Shown one piece after another: positions 1 through 10,718 of a DNA stretch of 64,000 bases. Position 1 is the first letter of the stretch. Each line of letters begins with the position of its first letter. The notes below the pieces were generated by a model. That model did not search any database. It was given only the letters and a program-made list of their open reading frames with translations, and was not told the DNA's origin. Made by a program: the position numbers and the translations under genes. Location: contig NC_007971.2 of NCBI RefSeq assembly GCF_000196015.1, forward strand, positions 124,001-188,000. Direction: 5' to 3'. Source of the DNA: Cupriavidus metallidurans CH34. GTDB lineage: Bacteria; Pseudomonadota; Gammaproteobacteria; Burkholderiales; Burkholderiaceae.

Positions 1-1447
1 TGAACTGGCGCGACCCCTGCACCCAGATGTCGCCGGAACGCAACGCGTTCTTCATCTCCGACAGCGCGCACAGTTCGTAGTAGCGCCGGTCGATGCCGGT
101 GTCGGTCATGACCAGCTTCTGCCAGCGCGGCTTGATGAACTCGGTCGGCGCGTCGGCGGGCACCTTGCGGGCGTTGTCGCTGTTCATGCCGCGCAGCACC
201 TCGATGGCGTCGAGCACGTCCTTCGCGGCGGGAGCGGCCCGCAGCTTGAGCACGGCAAGGAATTCCGGCGCGTAGCGGCGCAGCGTGGCGTAGCTTTCGC
301 CGATGCGGTGCAGGAAATCGAAGTCCTCGGGCTGCGCAAGCTTCTGCGCTTCGGTGACGCTCTCGGCGAAGGCATCCCAGGACATGACGGCCTCGATGGC
401 GGCGAACGGATCGCGGCCCGCCTGCTTGGCCTCGATCAGCGCCTGGCCGATGCGGCCGAACAGCCGCACCTTGGCGTTGATCGCCTTGCCGGACGCCTGG
501 AATTGCTGCTGATGCTTGTTCTTGGCGGCGTTGAACAGCTTGCCCAGGATGCGGTCGTGCAGGTCGATGATTTCGTCGGTGACGGTGGCCATGCCCTCGA
601 TGGCAAGCGCCACCAGGGTGGCATAGCGTCGCTGCGCCTCGAACTTGGCCAGGTCGGCGGGCGTCATCTGGCCACCCTCACGGGCGATCTTGAGCAGGCG
701 GTTCTGGTGCACCGACCGCTCGATGCCAGAAGGCAGGTCGAGCGCCTGCCACGCTTTGAGGCGTTCGATGTGTTCCAGCATGTGCCGCGAATTCGGTTTG
801 ACGGGCGATTGGCGCAGCCAGGCCAGCCAGGTCGTTTTGCCGTTGTCCCGACGCTTGAGCAGATCGTCGAGGCGGCGGCGATGCGCGTCCGACAGCGGTT
901 CGGCCAAGGCATCGTAGATGCGCCGGTTGGCGCGGGTGATTGCTTCGGCGCTCGCCCGCTCGACGGCGTTGAGGGCAGGCAGAATGACCGACTGCTGCCG
1001 CAGGTGCTCGATCAAGGTGCTGGCCAGCACGATGCCCTTGTCGGTCTGCAAGGCCATCTCGGTCAGCAACTGGACGGCCTGCCGGTAGTGGCCCATGGTA
1101 AAGGGCTGGAAGCCGAACACCGTTTGCAGTTCGACCAGGTGCTCGCGCCGGGTCTGCTCCCGCTGCCCGTATTCGTCCCAGCTTTCGACGCTGACCTTGA
1201 GCTGGTCGGCGACCAGTTTCAACAAGGGCGGAAACGGCGGCTCATCGACGCCCAGGATGACACCAGGAAAGCGCAGGTAACAGAGCTGCACGGCGAAGCC
1301 CAGCCGGTTGGCCGGGCCGCGCCGCTGCCGGATGATGGAGAGGTCGGTTTCGCTGAACGTGTAGTGACGGATCAACTCATCCTTGGTGTCCGGCAACGCC
1401 AGCAGGCTTTCGCGCTCGGCGGCGGACAGGATTGAACGACGTGGCAT
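1..1447 (-). CDS. tnpA: Tn3-family transposase TnpA, N-terminal 482 residues (cut by window edge)
   Basis: This is the large DDE transposase of a Tn21/Tn501-type element, which binds the 38-bp terminal repeats and drives replicative transposition. The minus-strand frame opens at 1447 ([16 protein letters not shown]) and stays open to the window edge. The family is about 990 residues, so roughly half is present: the N-terminal DNA-binding part. The catalytic D-D-E region falls outside. The start lies 2 bases beyond the tnpR stop, so the two genes are probably translated together. The plus-strand frame over the same bases is a codon shadow. Confidence 0.93.
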   Translation of the reverse strand, partial: MPRRSILSAAERESLLALPDTKDELIRHYTFSETDLSIIRQRRGPANRLGFAVQLCYLRFPGVILGVDEPPFPPLLKLVADQLKVSVESWDEYGQREQTRREHLVELQTVFGFQPFTMGHYRQAVQLLTEMALQTDKGIVLASTLIEHLRQQSVILPALNAVERASAEAITRANRRIYDALAEPLSDAHRRRLDDLLKRRDNGKTTWLAWLRQSPVKPNSRHMLEHIERLKAWQALDLPSGIERSVHQNRLLKIAREGGQMTPADLAKFEAQRRYATLVALAIEGMATVTDEIIDLHDRILGKLFNAAKNKHQQQFQASGKAINAKVRLFGRIGQALIEAKQAGRDPFAAIEAVMSWDAFAESVTEAQKLAQPEDFDFLHRIGESYATLRRYAPEFLAVLKLRAAPAAKDVLDAIEVLRGMNSDNARKVPADAPTEFIKPRWQKLVMTDTGIDRRYYELCALSEMKNALRSGDIWVQGSRQF

Positions 1448-1449
1448 AT

Positions 1450-2136
1450 TTACTGATCCGTTCTCAAGTATTGATACAGGGTTTCGCGACTGATTCCGAA
1501 TTCACGAGCCAGCTTGGTCTTTTGCTCGCCAGCCTCGACACGTTGGCGCAGTTCGGCAATACGCTCAGACGACAGGGATTTCTTCCTGCCACGGTAGGCC
1601 CCGCGCTGCTTGGCGAGCGCGATGCCCTCGCGCTGCCGCTCGCGGATCAAGGCGCGTTCGAACTCGGCGAACGCGCCCATTACCGACAGCATCAGGTTCG
1701 CCATCGGCGAGTCCTCGCCGGTGAAGGTCAAATGCTCCTTAAGGAACTCGATGCGTACGCCGCGCTGGGTGAGGCCCTGCACCAGGCGGCGCAGGTCGTC
1801 GAGGTTGCGCGCCAGACGATCCATGCTGTGCACCACGACCGTGTCGCCTTCGCGCACGAAGGCGAGCAGCCGTTCCAGTTCGGGCCGCCGTGTGTCCTTG
1901 CCCGACGCCTTGTCGGTGAACACTTTATCCACCTGGATCTGTTCGAGCTGCCGTTCTGGGTTCTGGTCGAAGCTGCTGACGCGGACGTAACCGATGCGCT
2001 TGCGCTTCGAAGCGTTGATAACACTCCAACCCGCAGAAGTGCTCGACGTATTCCGCGCCTTCCGGGGTGAAGGCGGCATCGAGCGGGATTTCCTTGCAGC
2101 ACACGCAGCAACTGGTGGTGGTCGAGTCACTTGCAT
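1450..2136 (-). CDS. tnpR: Serine resolvase TnpR with a displaced start
   Basis: This serine recombinase should resolve transposition cointegrates at res. The catalytic domain begins at [12 protein letters not shown] with the nucleophile serine in the usual place. [13 protein letters not shown] and [18 protein letters not shown] follow, then a C-terminal helix-turn-helix ending [11 protein letters not shown]. Related resolvases start just before RIGYVRVS, but here no ATG, GTG or TTG precedes that point. The frame runs upstream out of phase through the 3' part of urf2, to ATG codons at 2079 and 2136. The first 43 or so residues of this call are therefore not homologous to resolvase. A deletion that removed the native start and the adjacent res site explains this best. 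The real start is uncertain, and expression may be impaired. Confidence 0.8.
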   Translation of the reverse strand: MQVTRPPPVAACAARKSRSMPPSPRKARNTSSTSAGWSVINASKRKRIGYVRVSSFDQNPERQLEQIQVDKVFTDKASGKDTRRPELERLLAFVREGDTVVVHSMDRLARNLDDLRRLVQGLTQRGVRIEFLKEHLTFTGEDSPMANLMLSVMGAFAEFERALIRERQREGIALAKQRGAYRGRKKSLSSERIAELRQRVEAGEQKTKLAREFGISRETLYQYLRTDQ

Positions 2137-2926
2137 TCATGGTGGCACCCCTCCATTGACTGACGAAGACGGCGAATGCCGCCGCCGGCATTGGCTTCGC
2201 GAACAGGAAGCCTTGTCCTGTGTCGCAGTCCGCTTGTCGCAATAGATCAAGACTCGCCGATGTTTCCACGCCTTCAGCCACCACATCCATGCCCAGCCCG
2301 TGCGCAAGCTGAATCACGGTGTGCACGATGGTTTGGTCGCGGCGGTCGTTGGCGAGCCCGGCGACAAACGATTGGTCGATCTTGAGCGTGCTGATTGGGC
2401 AGCACTTCAGATGTTGCAGACAGGAATACCCCGTCCCGAAGTCATCGGCGGCGAAGCGCACACCGATCTGCCGCAAGGCGTCCAGGGCGGGGAAGATCGC
2501 CGGATCACCAAACGCGACCGATTCGGTCAGCTCGATTTCGAGATACTCGGCGGGCAACTCGGCATCAGCCAGCACGCCCTTTACCCACCCGTCGAAGTCC
2601 GGTCCCACTTGGCTCGCCGAAACATTGACGGCCAGCCGGAACGGTCGCCATGCCAGCATTCGCCAGTCACGCATCTGGCGGCAGGCTTCGCCCAGCACCC
2701 AAGCGCCGATTTCAGGCATCAGGCCGGACGATTCGACCACGGGCAGGAACTGGCCCGGTGGCAATAGTCCAAGCGTCGGATGACGCCAGCGCAACAGGGC
2801 TTCCGCGCCGACAATCCCACCACTGCGCAGATCGACGACGGGCTGGTAGTGCAGTTCAAGCTGCCCGCGCTCGACCGCTTGGGCCAGTTCCGGCGTCGTC
2901 CATCCATCCGGCCGGAAAGCGCTCAT
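1925..2926 (-). CDS. urf2: Urf2: EAL-domain protein with C-terminal DUF3330 cysteine module
   Basis: A 333-residue product from ATG at 2926, overlapping the merE stop by 4 bases. Residues about 10-240 form an EAL-type cyclic-di-GMP phosphodiesterase-like domain ([36 protein letters not shown]). The last 70 residues are a DUF3330 module with paired cysteines (CCVCCKEI and CGLECYQRF), probably metal-binding. This fused form is typical of Tn501-type mer transposons; no firm function is known to me. From about QAHRLRPR onwards the tail differs from the usual ending, because the reading frame has run into tnpR. The stop lies about 200 bases inside tnpR. Confidence 0.85.
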   Translation of the reverse strand: MSAFRPDGWTTPELAQAVERGQLELHYQPVVDLRSGGIVGAEALLRWRHPTLGLLPPGQFLPVVESSGLMPEIGAWVLGEACRQMRDWRMLAWRPFRLAVNVSASQVGPDFDGWVKGVLADAELPAEYLEIELTESVAFGDPAIFPALDALRQIGVRFAADDFGTGYSCLQHLKCCPISTLKIDQSFVAGLANDRRDQTIVHTVIQLAHGLGMDVVAEGVETSASLDLLRQADCDTGQGFLFAKPMPAAAFAVFVSQWRGATMNASDSTTTSCCVCCKEIPLDAAFTPEGAEYVEHFCGLECYQRFEAQAHRLRPRQQLRPEPRTAARTDPGG

Positions 2927-3159
2927 TCTCTTTCCCTGAATGCCCGCAACGCCCGCGACAGGGACAGAAGGAACAGGCCGGTCAAACCGAGCGCCGCGAT
3001 GACCCAATGCTCGCCGAGGAAAGCACCGGCGGTTGTGCCGGCCAGCACGACAGCGAGGATGGGCAGGTGGCAGGGGCAAGTCAGCACAGCCAGTCCGCCC
3101 CACAGGTAGCCGGTGATCGGTTTGTGCGTCTCGGACGGCAAGCGCTCGGGGTTGTTCAT
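2923..3159 (-). CDS. merE: MerE, broad mercurial transporter
   Basis: A 78-residue inner-membrane protein at the end of the mer operon, implicated in uptake of Hg(II) and methylmercury. It has two hydrophobic helices ([18 protein letters not shown] and [16 protein letters not shown]). The metal-binding cysteine pair sits in the motif CPCH in the first helix, as expected. The ATG at 3159 overlaps the merD stop by 4 bases and the TGA overlaps the urf2 start, so translation is coupled through the operon. Length equals the Tn501 and Tn21 proteins. Confidence 0.95.
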   Translation of the reverse strand: MNNPERLPSETHKPITGYLWGGLAVLTCPCHLPILAVVLAGTTAGAFLGEHWVIAALGLTGLFLLSLSRALRAFRERE

Positions 3160-3521
3160 GGCAGACTCTCCGCGTGCTGTGCCGGCTCGGTCGGCAGGGT
3201 GGCCAACTGCACTTCCAGATCGGCCAACGCTTCGCGCCGACGCTCGACGAACTGACGCAGCAGGGCAAGCTGCGCGGCCGCTTCGTCGCCGTCCGCCGCA
3301 TCCAGCGCCCGGCACAGCCGCGCCAGCGCGTCGAGGCCGATGCCCGCCTCGAAGGCCGCCCGCACGAAGCACAGCCGTTGCAAGGCGGCGTCATCGAACA
3401 AGCCGTAGCCGCCTGGTGTGCACGCCACCGGGCGCAGCAATCCGCGCAGCAGGTAGTCGCGCACGATATGCACGCTCACCCCGGCATCAAGAGCCAGCCG
3501 GGACACCGTGTAGGCGTTCAT
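3156..3521 (-). CDS. merD: MerD, mer operon co-regulator
   Basis: A 121-residue MerR-like protein that helps switch off the mer operon by binding the operator with MerR. The N-terminal helix-turn-helix ([20 protein letters not shown]) and winged segment are intact, and a coiled-coil helix follows. The start at 3521 (MNAYTVS) is chosen over an in-frame ATG seven codons upstream because the family begins there. It lies 17 bases downstream of merA and overlaps merE. Confidence 0.94.
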   Translation of the reverse strand: MNAYTVSRLALDAGVSVHIVRDYLLRGLLRPVACTPGGYGLFDDAALQRLCFVRAAFEAGIGLDALARLCRALDAADGDEAAAQLALLRQFVERRREALADLEVQLATLPTEPAQHAESLP

Positions 3522-3538
3522 TGAACACCTCCTTTTTC

Positions 3539-5236
<1,698 letters not shown>

Positions 5237-5295
5237 TTATCGTTTGTGGCGCCAGACAATGACGTCCGTTGTGCTGCGGTGCCGTTTTCAGTGAC

Positions 5296-5571
5296 TCACT
5301 GCTTGACGCTGGACGGATAGCCCGCGTCTGCGGTTGCCTTGGTCAGCTTCTGCACGCTGGTCTTGGCATCGTCGAAGGTGACGACCGCTTGGCGTGTCTC
5401 GAAAGTCACGTCAACTTTGCTGACGCCTTCGACCTTGGAAATCGCCTTCTTGACAGTGATCGGGCAGGCGGAGCAGGTCATGCCCGGTACGGACAGCGTG
5501 ACGGTCTGGGTGGCGGCCCAGACGGGGGCAACAACGGCGGCGAGGGCGAGGGAGGCAAACAGTTTCTTCAT
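5296..5571 (-). CDS. merP: MerP, periplasmic mercury-binding protein
   Basis: A 91-residue exported heavy-metal-associated domain protein that scavenges Hg(II) in the periplasm and hands it to MerT. It has a signal peptide of 19 residues ending VWA, then the binding motif GMTCSACPI with C33 and C36. It lies 12 bases downstream of merT and about 70 bases upstream of merA. Confidence 0.97.
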   Translation of the reverse strand: MKKLFASLALAAVVAPVWAATQTVTLSVPGMTCSACPITVKKAISKVEGVSKVDVTFETRQAVVTFDDAKTSVQKLTKATADAGYPSSVKQ

Positions 5572-5583
5572 GGTGAACTCCGA

Positions 5584-5934
5584 TCAGTAGAAAAATGGCA
5601 TGACGTAGGGAAATCCGAGCGCGACCAGAACCAGCGCGGCCACGATCCAGAAAATGAGCTTGTAAGTAGCTCGCACTTGGGGAATCGCGCAGACCTCACC
5701 CGGTTTGCAGGCCGCTGCCTGCCGGTAGATGCGCCGCCAGGCGAAGAACAACGCCACCAGCGCCACGCCGATAAAGATGGGGCGATAGGGATCCAACACC
5801 GCCAAGTTGCCGATCCAAGCGCCGCTGAACCCCAAGGCGATCAGAACCAACGGCCCGAGGCAGCAAGCCGAGGCGAGGATGGCGGCAAGCCCTCCAGTGA
5901 AGAGCGCGCCGCGCCCGGTTTTTGGTTCAGACAT
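5584..5934 (-). CDS. merT: MerT, mercuric ion transporter
   Basis: A 116-residue inner-membrane Hg(II) importer with three predicted helices. The vicinal cysteine pair (C24-C25 in ASACCLGPL) is in the first helix, and a second pair (ACKPGEVC) lies in the cytoplasmic loop, as in Tn501 and Tn21. The start at 5934 (MSEPKTGRG) is the family start; an upstream in-frame ATG at 6000 would read through the promoter. It is the first gene of the mer operon. Confidence 0.97.
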
Positions 5935-5969
5935 GCGCTTGTCCTTTCGAATTGAAATTGGATAGCGTA

Positions 5970-6000
5970 ACCTTACTTCCGTACTCATGTACGGAGTCAA
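5970..6000 (-). promoter_or_regulatory. mer operator and merT promoter
   Basis: The minus-strand promoter has -35 TTGACT (5995-6000) and -10 TAAGGT (5970-5975) separated by 19 bases, the overlong spacer that MerR untwists on binding Hg(II). Inside the spacer is a perfect 7-bp dyad with a 4-bp centre, tccgtac-tcat-gtacgga (5978-5995), the MerR operator. The same region serves the divergent merR gene, giving autoregulation. Confidence 0.95.
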
Positions 6001-6005
6001 GCGAT

Positions 6006-6440
6006 ATGGAAAACAATTTGGAGAACCTGACCATTGGCGTTTTCGCCAAGGCGGCCGGGGTCAATGTGGAGACCATCCGTTTCTATCAGCGCAAGGGCTT
6101 GTTGCTGGAGCCTGACAAGCCCTATGGCAGCATCCGCCGCTATGGCGAGGCGGATGTAACGCGGGTGCGCTTCGTGAAATCAGCCCAGCGGCTGGGCTTC
6201 AGCCTGGATGAGATCGCCGAGCTGCTGCGGCTGGAGGATGGCACCCATTGCGAGGAAGCCAGCAGTCTGGCCGAGCACAAGCTCAAGGACGTGCGCGAGA
6301 AAATGGCTGACCTGGCGCGCATGGAGGCCGTGCTGTCTGAGTTGGTGTGCGCCTGCCATGCGCGAAGGGGGAACGTTTCCTGCCCGCTGATCGCGTCACT
6401 ACAGGGTGGAGCAAGCTTGGCAGGTTCGGCTATGCCTTAG
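6006..6440 (+). CDS. merR: MerR, Hg(II)-responsive regulator
   Basis: A 144-residue regulator that represses and, with Hg(II), activates the mer operon. It has an N-terminal winged helix-turn-helix ([20 protein letters not shown]), a long dimerisation helix, and metal-binding cysteines in THCEE, VCACH and VSCPL. The start at 6006 ([11 protein letters not shown]) agrees with the family; a frame extension to 5922 would read into merT. The last codons and stop (6432-6440) overlap the transposon inverted repeat. Confidence 0.97.
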
Positions 6441-6473
6441 CGTGCTTTATTTTCCGTTTTCTGAGACGACCCC
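6436..6473. repeat. 38-bp Tn21-type terminal inverted repeat
   Basis: Read on the minus strand, the element end begins GGGGTCGTCTCAGAAAACGG and closes CACGCTAAG, 38 bases identical to my memory of the Tn21 repeat. It marks the outer boundary of the mercury transposon. It overlaps the merR stop by 5 bases and supplies the last codons of the interrupted gene on its other side. Confidence 0.92.
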
Positions 6474-7219
6474 CAGAAGGACGCCGCAGCGACGATTGAA
6501 CGTTGATAGCTCGCTTCCGCAACCAGCGCCGCTGCGCGATCGGGGGCTTCATGCCGTGCATGGGTAGCATCCGCATCCATTGCTGCGGCAGACACAGTGC
6601 GAGCGGCACATTCTTCCTCTGCGAGGTGCTCGACGAGCTCCCAAACCAGCGAGCCATGTCGCGGTCTGCCGGTGCCAATGATTCTGCCCTGCGCATCCAC
6701 GAGTTCAACCCAGTCGATCGCCCCTGCAGTCTCGTCCTCGTCAAGCGTTGCGGCGAGATGCTCAGCCCACAGAAACTCGACCCGCTCGGCCGTCAGGACT
6801 CGCCGCGCTGACTCCAATGTCGCACCCGGAACACTGATCAAGGCCCTTGCCTTGCGCGAAAGGTTGGCCGCGCTCGAGTGCTGCCCAAATGTGGCGACAT
6901 CGACGAAACCATGAACTCGAATCCACCGGCCCACGGCTTTCAGCCTGGCCTCAAGTTGGGCAAGTGCATTCTGTGCGGACACATCGTCGCGCCCCAGCGT
7001 CGCCTTGCCGCGAACCAGAGCCGACAGAAGGTGATACTCAACCCTCTCTCTAAACGCCGCATAGAGCAATTCCGTACGCCCTTCAGTCACGTGCTGTCCC
7101 TCAAATCCGTAGCCAGTGAATGCAGTTCTCCCGGCGGGGGGCCAGGGTGAAGCTGCTCTATCCAAGATGATGCCTTGTGGAGGGCAGGGGACGCTCCGGC
7201 GAGCAAAAGGAGATTTCAC
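6437..7219 (-). pseudogene. Unknown gene truncated at its 3' end by the mer transposon
   Basis: This minus-strand frame continues into the transposon repeat, so its last 12 codons ([11 protein letters not shown] and the stop) are repeat sequence and not native. The native part is 6474 to about 7219. I do not recognise the protein; it is soluble and mixed helix/strand, with the stretch WVELVDAQGRIIGTGRPRHG. The start may be ATG 7219, or GTG at 7090 (VTEGRTELLYAAF), which has GAGGGA six bases upstream. The gene is probably part of the conjugative element to its right, and its 3' end lies beyond the left end of the transposon, outside the window. Confidence 0.6.
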
Positions 7220-7448
7220 GCCAATTCAGCCGCGCCGGCCAGATTTGCATCCACCAAGCGCCATGCCGATGTGGCTCATTCGCCACACCCGCGCCCTCCA
7301 CGACGTCAAATTATACAGAAGACGCCAATTCAATACATAACGTGTATAGTTACGTGTGATGAATCTTCATTGATCGCAGGACGCGGGCAACCGAAGATCC
7401 GATCGTATTTGGATACCCCTTCCGACAACTGAACCTGAGGGAACACGA

Positions 7449-8165
7449 ATGAAAAAGATTGCTGCTGCTCTGGCCTTTGCCGCCATGTCCATCGCTGCCC
7501 ATGCTTCGCCTGAGACCGACAGCGTGATGGCGACACTGAAGATCAAGTATCCCAACACGAACTTCACCAGCGTCGAGGCCACCCCGATTCCGGGGATCTA
7601 CGAGCTCACCATGGGCAAGAACATCGCGTACACCGACAAGGAAGGGCACTACTTCCTCTTCGGCAGCATGTACGACATGGAGAAGCGCCAGGATCTCACC
7701 GCCTCGAAACGCGAAGCCGCCAACAAGATCGACGTCAGCAAGCTGCCCATTCAGGACGCGATCGTGCGCGTGAAAGGCAAGGGCACGCGCAAGCTCTACC
7801 TCTTCTCTGACCCCGACTGCCCGTATTGCAAGCAGCTCGAAGCGCAAGCGTTCCCACAGCTGGATGACGTGACCATCTATACGTTCATGTTCCCGCTCGA
7901 CTCACTGCACCCGCAGGCGAGTGCCAAGTCGGAGTCGATCTGGTGCCTGCCGGCCGCACAACGCGCTGCTGCGTGGGACAAGCTCGTCACCCAGAACGTC
8001 CCGGCGCCGGCGGCGAAGTGCGACAACCCGATCAAGCGTATTGCTGCACTGGGCGACGGCCTCGGCGTGCGGGGCACCCCGACCCTGTTCAGCGCCGATG
8101 GCCGCATCTTGCCGGGCGCCGCTGACGCTGCGCGAATCGACGCGTGGCTCAATGGTGCGAAGTAA
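7449..8165 (+). CDS. dsbC: DsbC-type periplasmic disulfide isomerase
   Basis: A 238-residue exported thiol-disulfide isomerase. It has a signal peptide (residues 1-19, ending AHA), an N-terminal dimerisation domain (PNTNFTSVEATPIPGIYEL), then a thioredoxin fold with active site DPDCPYCKQ and the cis-proline loop RGTPTLFS. A dsbC gene inside F-type transfer clusters folds the cysteine-rich Tra proteins, which fits the traW, traU and trbC genes directly downstream. The ribosome site is a GAGGGA-like sequence 7 bases before the ATG. Confidence 0.9.
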   Translation: MKKIAAALAFAAMSIAAHASPETDSVMATLKIKYPNTNFTSVEATPIPGIYELTMGKNIAYTDKEGHYFLFGSMYDMEKRQDLTASKREAANKIDVSKLPIQDAIVRVKGKGTRKLYLFSDPDCPYCKQLEAQAFPQLDDVTIYTFMFPLDSLHPQASAKSESIWCLPAAQRAAAWDKLVTQNVPAPAAKCDNPIKRIAALGDGLGVRGTPTLFSADGRILPGAADAARIDAWLNGAK

Positions 8166-8266
8166 TCAGGTGTCTCCCAACCACTCGCCTTCACGGTGAG
8201 TGGCGCATCGAAAGCCGCGGCCAAGGTCGCGGTTTTGTGCTATCTACTTCGTTGATCGGAGCCCAT

Positions 8267-8899
8267 ATGAAGGTAAGCCGCCGCACTACAGCGCTCTTCC
8301 TTGGCTTGGCACTCTCTACCATCGCCTGCGCGTCGTTTGCCGAGTCTCTCGGCCGATACGGCAATACCTGGGACATCCAGGAGCAGGACGCTGTCGACAT
8401 GATCAAAGGTCGGTTGACCAACATGGAGAAGCAGGGCCAGCTGAAGAAGTTCTGGGAAGACTACAGGAACAAGCAGCTCTCCAACCTGGAAAATCCCCCT
8501 CCAGTTCCGGGTATATCGACCGCAACCGGTCCAAAGGTGTGGACGTTCGATCCTACCTATACCTACCCTGACAACGTGAAGGATCACCTGGGCAATGTTC
8601 TCGTTCCCGCGGGGACCAAACTCAATCCGCTCGATTTCACTGCTCTGTCGAAGGCCATCGTGTTCATCGACGGCCGCGACCCGAAGCAAGTCCAGTACGC
8701 CAAGAAGCGCATCGACGAGAATCCCCGCGACAAGGTCGTTCTCGTCGCGGGCTCTTTCCTGAAACTAGATCGCGAATGGAAGCGACCGGTCTACTTTGAC
8801 CAGCAGGGCATTTTGACTCAGCACTTTGGCATCAAGCGGGTCCCGGCAGTGCTTTCCCAGAAGGGGAAAATGCTGCAGGTCGAGGAGTTCGCGCCATGA
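8267..8899 (+). CDS. traW: TraW, F-type conjugative pilus assembly protein
   Basis: A 210-residue periplasmic protein of the F-type (type IV) transfer apparatus needed for pilus assembly. It has a signal peptide (residues 1-25, ending SFA), then ESLGRYGNTWDIQEQDAV and the conserved C-terminal part ending GIKRVPAVLSQKGKMLQVE, the usual TraW layout. The start at 8267 (MKVSRRT) is preferred to the upstream frame extension because it gives a clean signal peptide. The stop overlaps the traU start by 4 bases. Confidence 0.9.
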   Translation: MKVSRRTTALFLGLALSTIACASFAESLGRYGNTWDIQEQDAVDMIKGRLTNMEKQGQLKKFWEDYRNKQLSNLENPPPVPGISTATGPKVWTFDPTYTYPDNVKDHLGNVLVPAGTKLNPLDFTALSKAIVFIDGRDPKQVQYAKKRIDENPRDKVVLVAGSFLKLDREWKRPVYFDQQGILTQHFGIKRVPAVLSQKGKMLQVEEFAP

Positions 8900-9930
8900 A
8901 GAAACTCATCTCAGCGGCCCTCCTGCTCGCCGGTGCACTCTTCGGTTCTGGCACTGCGAACGCCGACGCGCTTTGCACGGGCAAGTTTCCCAACCTGATC
9001 TCCGACGTGTGCTGGTCATGCATGATGCCGATCAAGTTGTTCGGCACCGCGACTCTTCTCGGGGGCGGCCAGGACGACTTCGATTCTGGCCCCGTGAACC
9101 CGATCTGCTTTTGCCAGAACCCGCCGAAAGTCGGCATCCCGACGTCATTCTGGGAGTTCGACATGATGACGGATGTGACTGCCGTTCCAGGCTGCTTCCC
9201 GCTGCTCGGTGGGGTGAGGGTGAACACTGGCGTGAATGCCGATGCCTTCGGCCAGATCTCTGATGACCAGTCGGGGGAGATCGGGTCTACCCGGACGTCG
9301 TTCATGCAGGTGAACCTCTACATCAATCCGGCACTGTACGTCATGGGCGCGATTCTGGACGATTCCTGTCTGGACCAGCGGGGCATTGACATCCCTTGGG
9401 TGTCCTTCGCCGACCCGACGCACAACGATGATGAGCTCGCCGGCATCATCGCGCCTTACGCGTTCCCGTTCGGAGGGATGGTTGCCATCGGCGCAATGTC
9501 AGCCGATGCAGTGGCGGCTACTGCAGGCTTTCCGATCCCAGAGATCTTCTGGGCCGCGGGCGCCTACGGGCACATGTATCCCCTGACAGGGAATAATGAG
9601 GCTCACCTGAGCATGGAGCAGACTGCGCGGCTCCAGACGACGCGCGTTCTGGCCAAACTCCATGCCGCCGGAACGCAGTGGTCAGCGTTCGGCAGCGATG
9701 CCATGTGCGGCTACTACCCGCAGATCATCATGGATAAGCGGCAGTACAAGTTCACGCGCCTGTACCCAATTCCGCAGACCGTCAAGATCGCCGGCAAATG
9801 CTGCGACCCGATCGGGCGATCGCCCATTCTTACCCAAACAAACACTGAATTGCCCATGCCGGGCTGGAGGGACTTTGGCTATGCGATATTCCGCAAACGT
9901 GATTGCTGCAGCGGCGCTTCTCCTGGCTAA
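8896..9930 (+). CDS. traU: TraU, F-type conjugative transfer protein
   Basis: A 344-residue exported protein required for DNA transfer in F-type systems. It has a signal peptide (1-23) and many cysteines in the family pattern, for example SDVCWSCMMPIKLFG, PICFCQNPP, KCCDPIG and KRDCCSG. Such density fits folding by the neighbouring DsbC. The start overlaps traW, and its 3' end overlaps trbC by 50 bases. Confidence 0.92.
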   Translation: MKKLISAALLLAGALFGSGTANADALCTGKFPNLISDVCWSCMMPIKLFGTATLLGGGQDDFDSGPVNPICFCQNPPKVGIPTSFWEFDMMTDVTAVPGCFPLLGGVRVNTGVNADAFGQISDDQSGEIGSTRTSFMQVNLYINPALYVMGAILDDSCLDQRGIDIPWVSFADPTHNDDELAGIIAPYAFPFGGMVAIGAMSADAVAATAGFPIPEIFWAAGAYGHMYPLTGNNEAHLSMEQTARLQTTRVLAKLHAAGTQWSAFGSDAMCGYYPQIIMDKRQYKFTRLYPIPQTVKIAGKCCDPIGRSPILTQTNTELPMPGWRDFGYAIFRKRDCCSGASPG

Positions 9931-10615
9931 TGGCTGGGCTGGCACGGCCATCGCTCAGTCGCTCTCGCTACCACCCGAAGCCGAGATCCAGACAGAAATG
10001 GCCAAGCACCGAGAAGAGGCGGCAGCAGTCCTTGGACAGAACATCAAGCCGGTGAAGCCGGGTACGTTCAAGGTCGAGGTCCCCACGATTAAGGCGCCGC
10101 CGCCAGTGCGAACGCAGAGTCTGGACGACATCATGCAGCAGTATGCAGAGGCCAAGAAGGGTGGCCCGGCGCCGGCAAAGCAGGGGGCGAACGACCTCAT
10201 CATCTTTGTCTCGTTCTCGATGCCAAAGCCCGTCCTTACTGAGCTGGCTCGACAGGCCAAGGAGACGGGCGCCGTTATGGTGGTCCGCGGTTTCAAGGAC
10301 GGGTCGCTCAAAGCAACCAAGCTCGCCGCGCTCGAAGTCAACCGAGCGGGCGCCCCATGGGAGATCCATCCGGACCTCTTCAAGGCGTTCAAGGTAACCG
10401 CAGTGCCGACGTTTGTGGTTGCGAGTGCGGAGGCCGAATCCGTGCTTGACGACGGCTGCTCGCCGGAGACAGCCTACTCGGCGGTGGCCGGCAACATGTC
10501 CGTCGAGCTAGCCCTGGACACGATCCGCCGGCGGGCGCAGCCAACGATCGCAAAGCTCGCTGAGAACCGCCTCGCGGCCATCCGAGCCAAGAATCAGCCC
10601 GGCACATTGCGATGA
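9881..10615 (+). CDS. trbC: TrbC, F-type pilin assembly protein
   Basis: A 244-residue exported protein. It has a signal peptide (ending AIAQS), a linker, then the TrbC thioredoxin-like domain (LIIFVSFSMPKPVLTELARQA, GAVMVVRGFKDGS, VTAVPTFVVAS). The start is ATG 9881 inside the 3' end of traU. Order traW-traU-trbC is that of the F plasmid. TraN, TraF, TraH and TraG, expected next, are absent: the following gene is of unknown family. Confidence 0.9.
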   Translation: MRYSANVIAAAALLLANGWAGTAIAQSLSLPPEAEIQTEMAKHREEAAAVLGQNIKPVKPGTFKVEVPTIKAPPPVRTQSLDDIMQQYAEAKKGGPAPAKQGANDLIIFVSFSMPKPVLTELARQAKETGAVMVVRGFKDGSLKATKLAALEVNRAGAPWEIHPDLFKAFKVTAVPTFVVASAEAESVLDDGCSPETAYSAVAGNMSVELALDTIRRRAQPTIAKLAENRLAAIRAKNQPGTLR

Positions 10616-10718
10616 ACGGGCCTTGCTGGCGGGACGGCACCGGTCCGACCGCCAGCGGGGCTTGAGCCCAGGACATCAGCCTCCAAACCCGGTTCTTGTG
10701 GTTACCAAGGAGAAAATT

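Noticed and set aside
308..1435. Long plus-strand frame of 375 codons
   Set aside because: It is the codon shadow of tnpA on the minus strand, whose protein is clearly a Tn3-family transposase.
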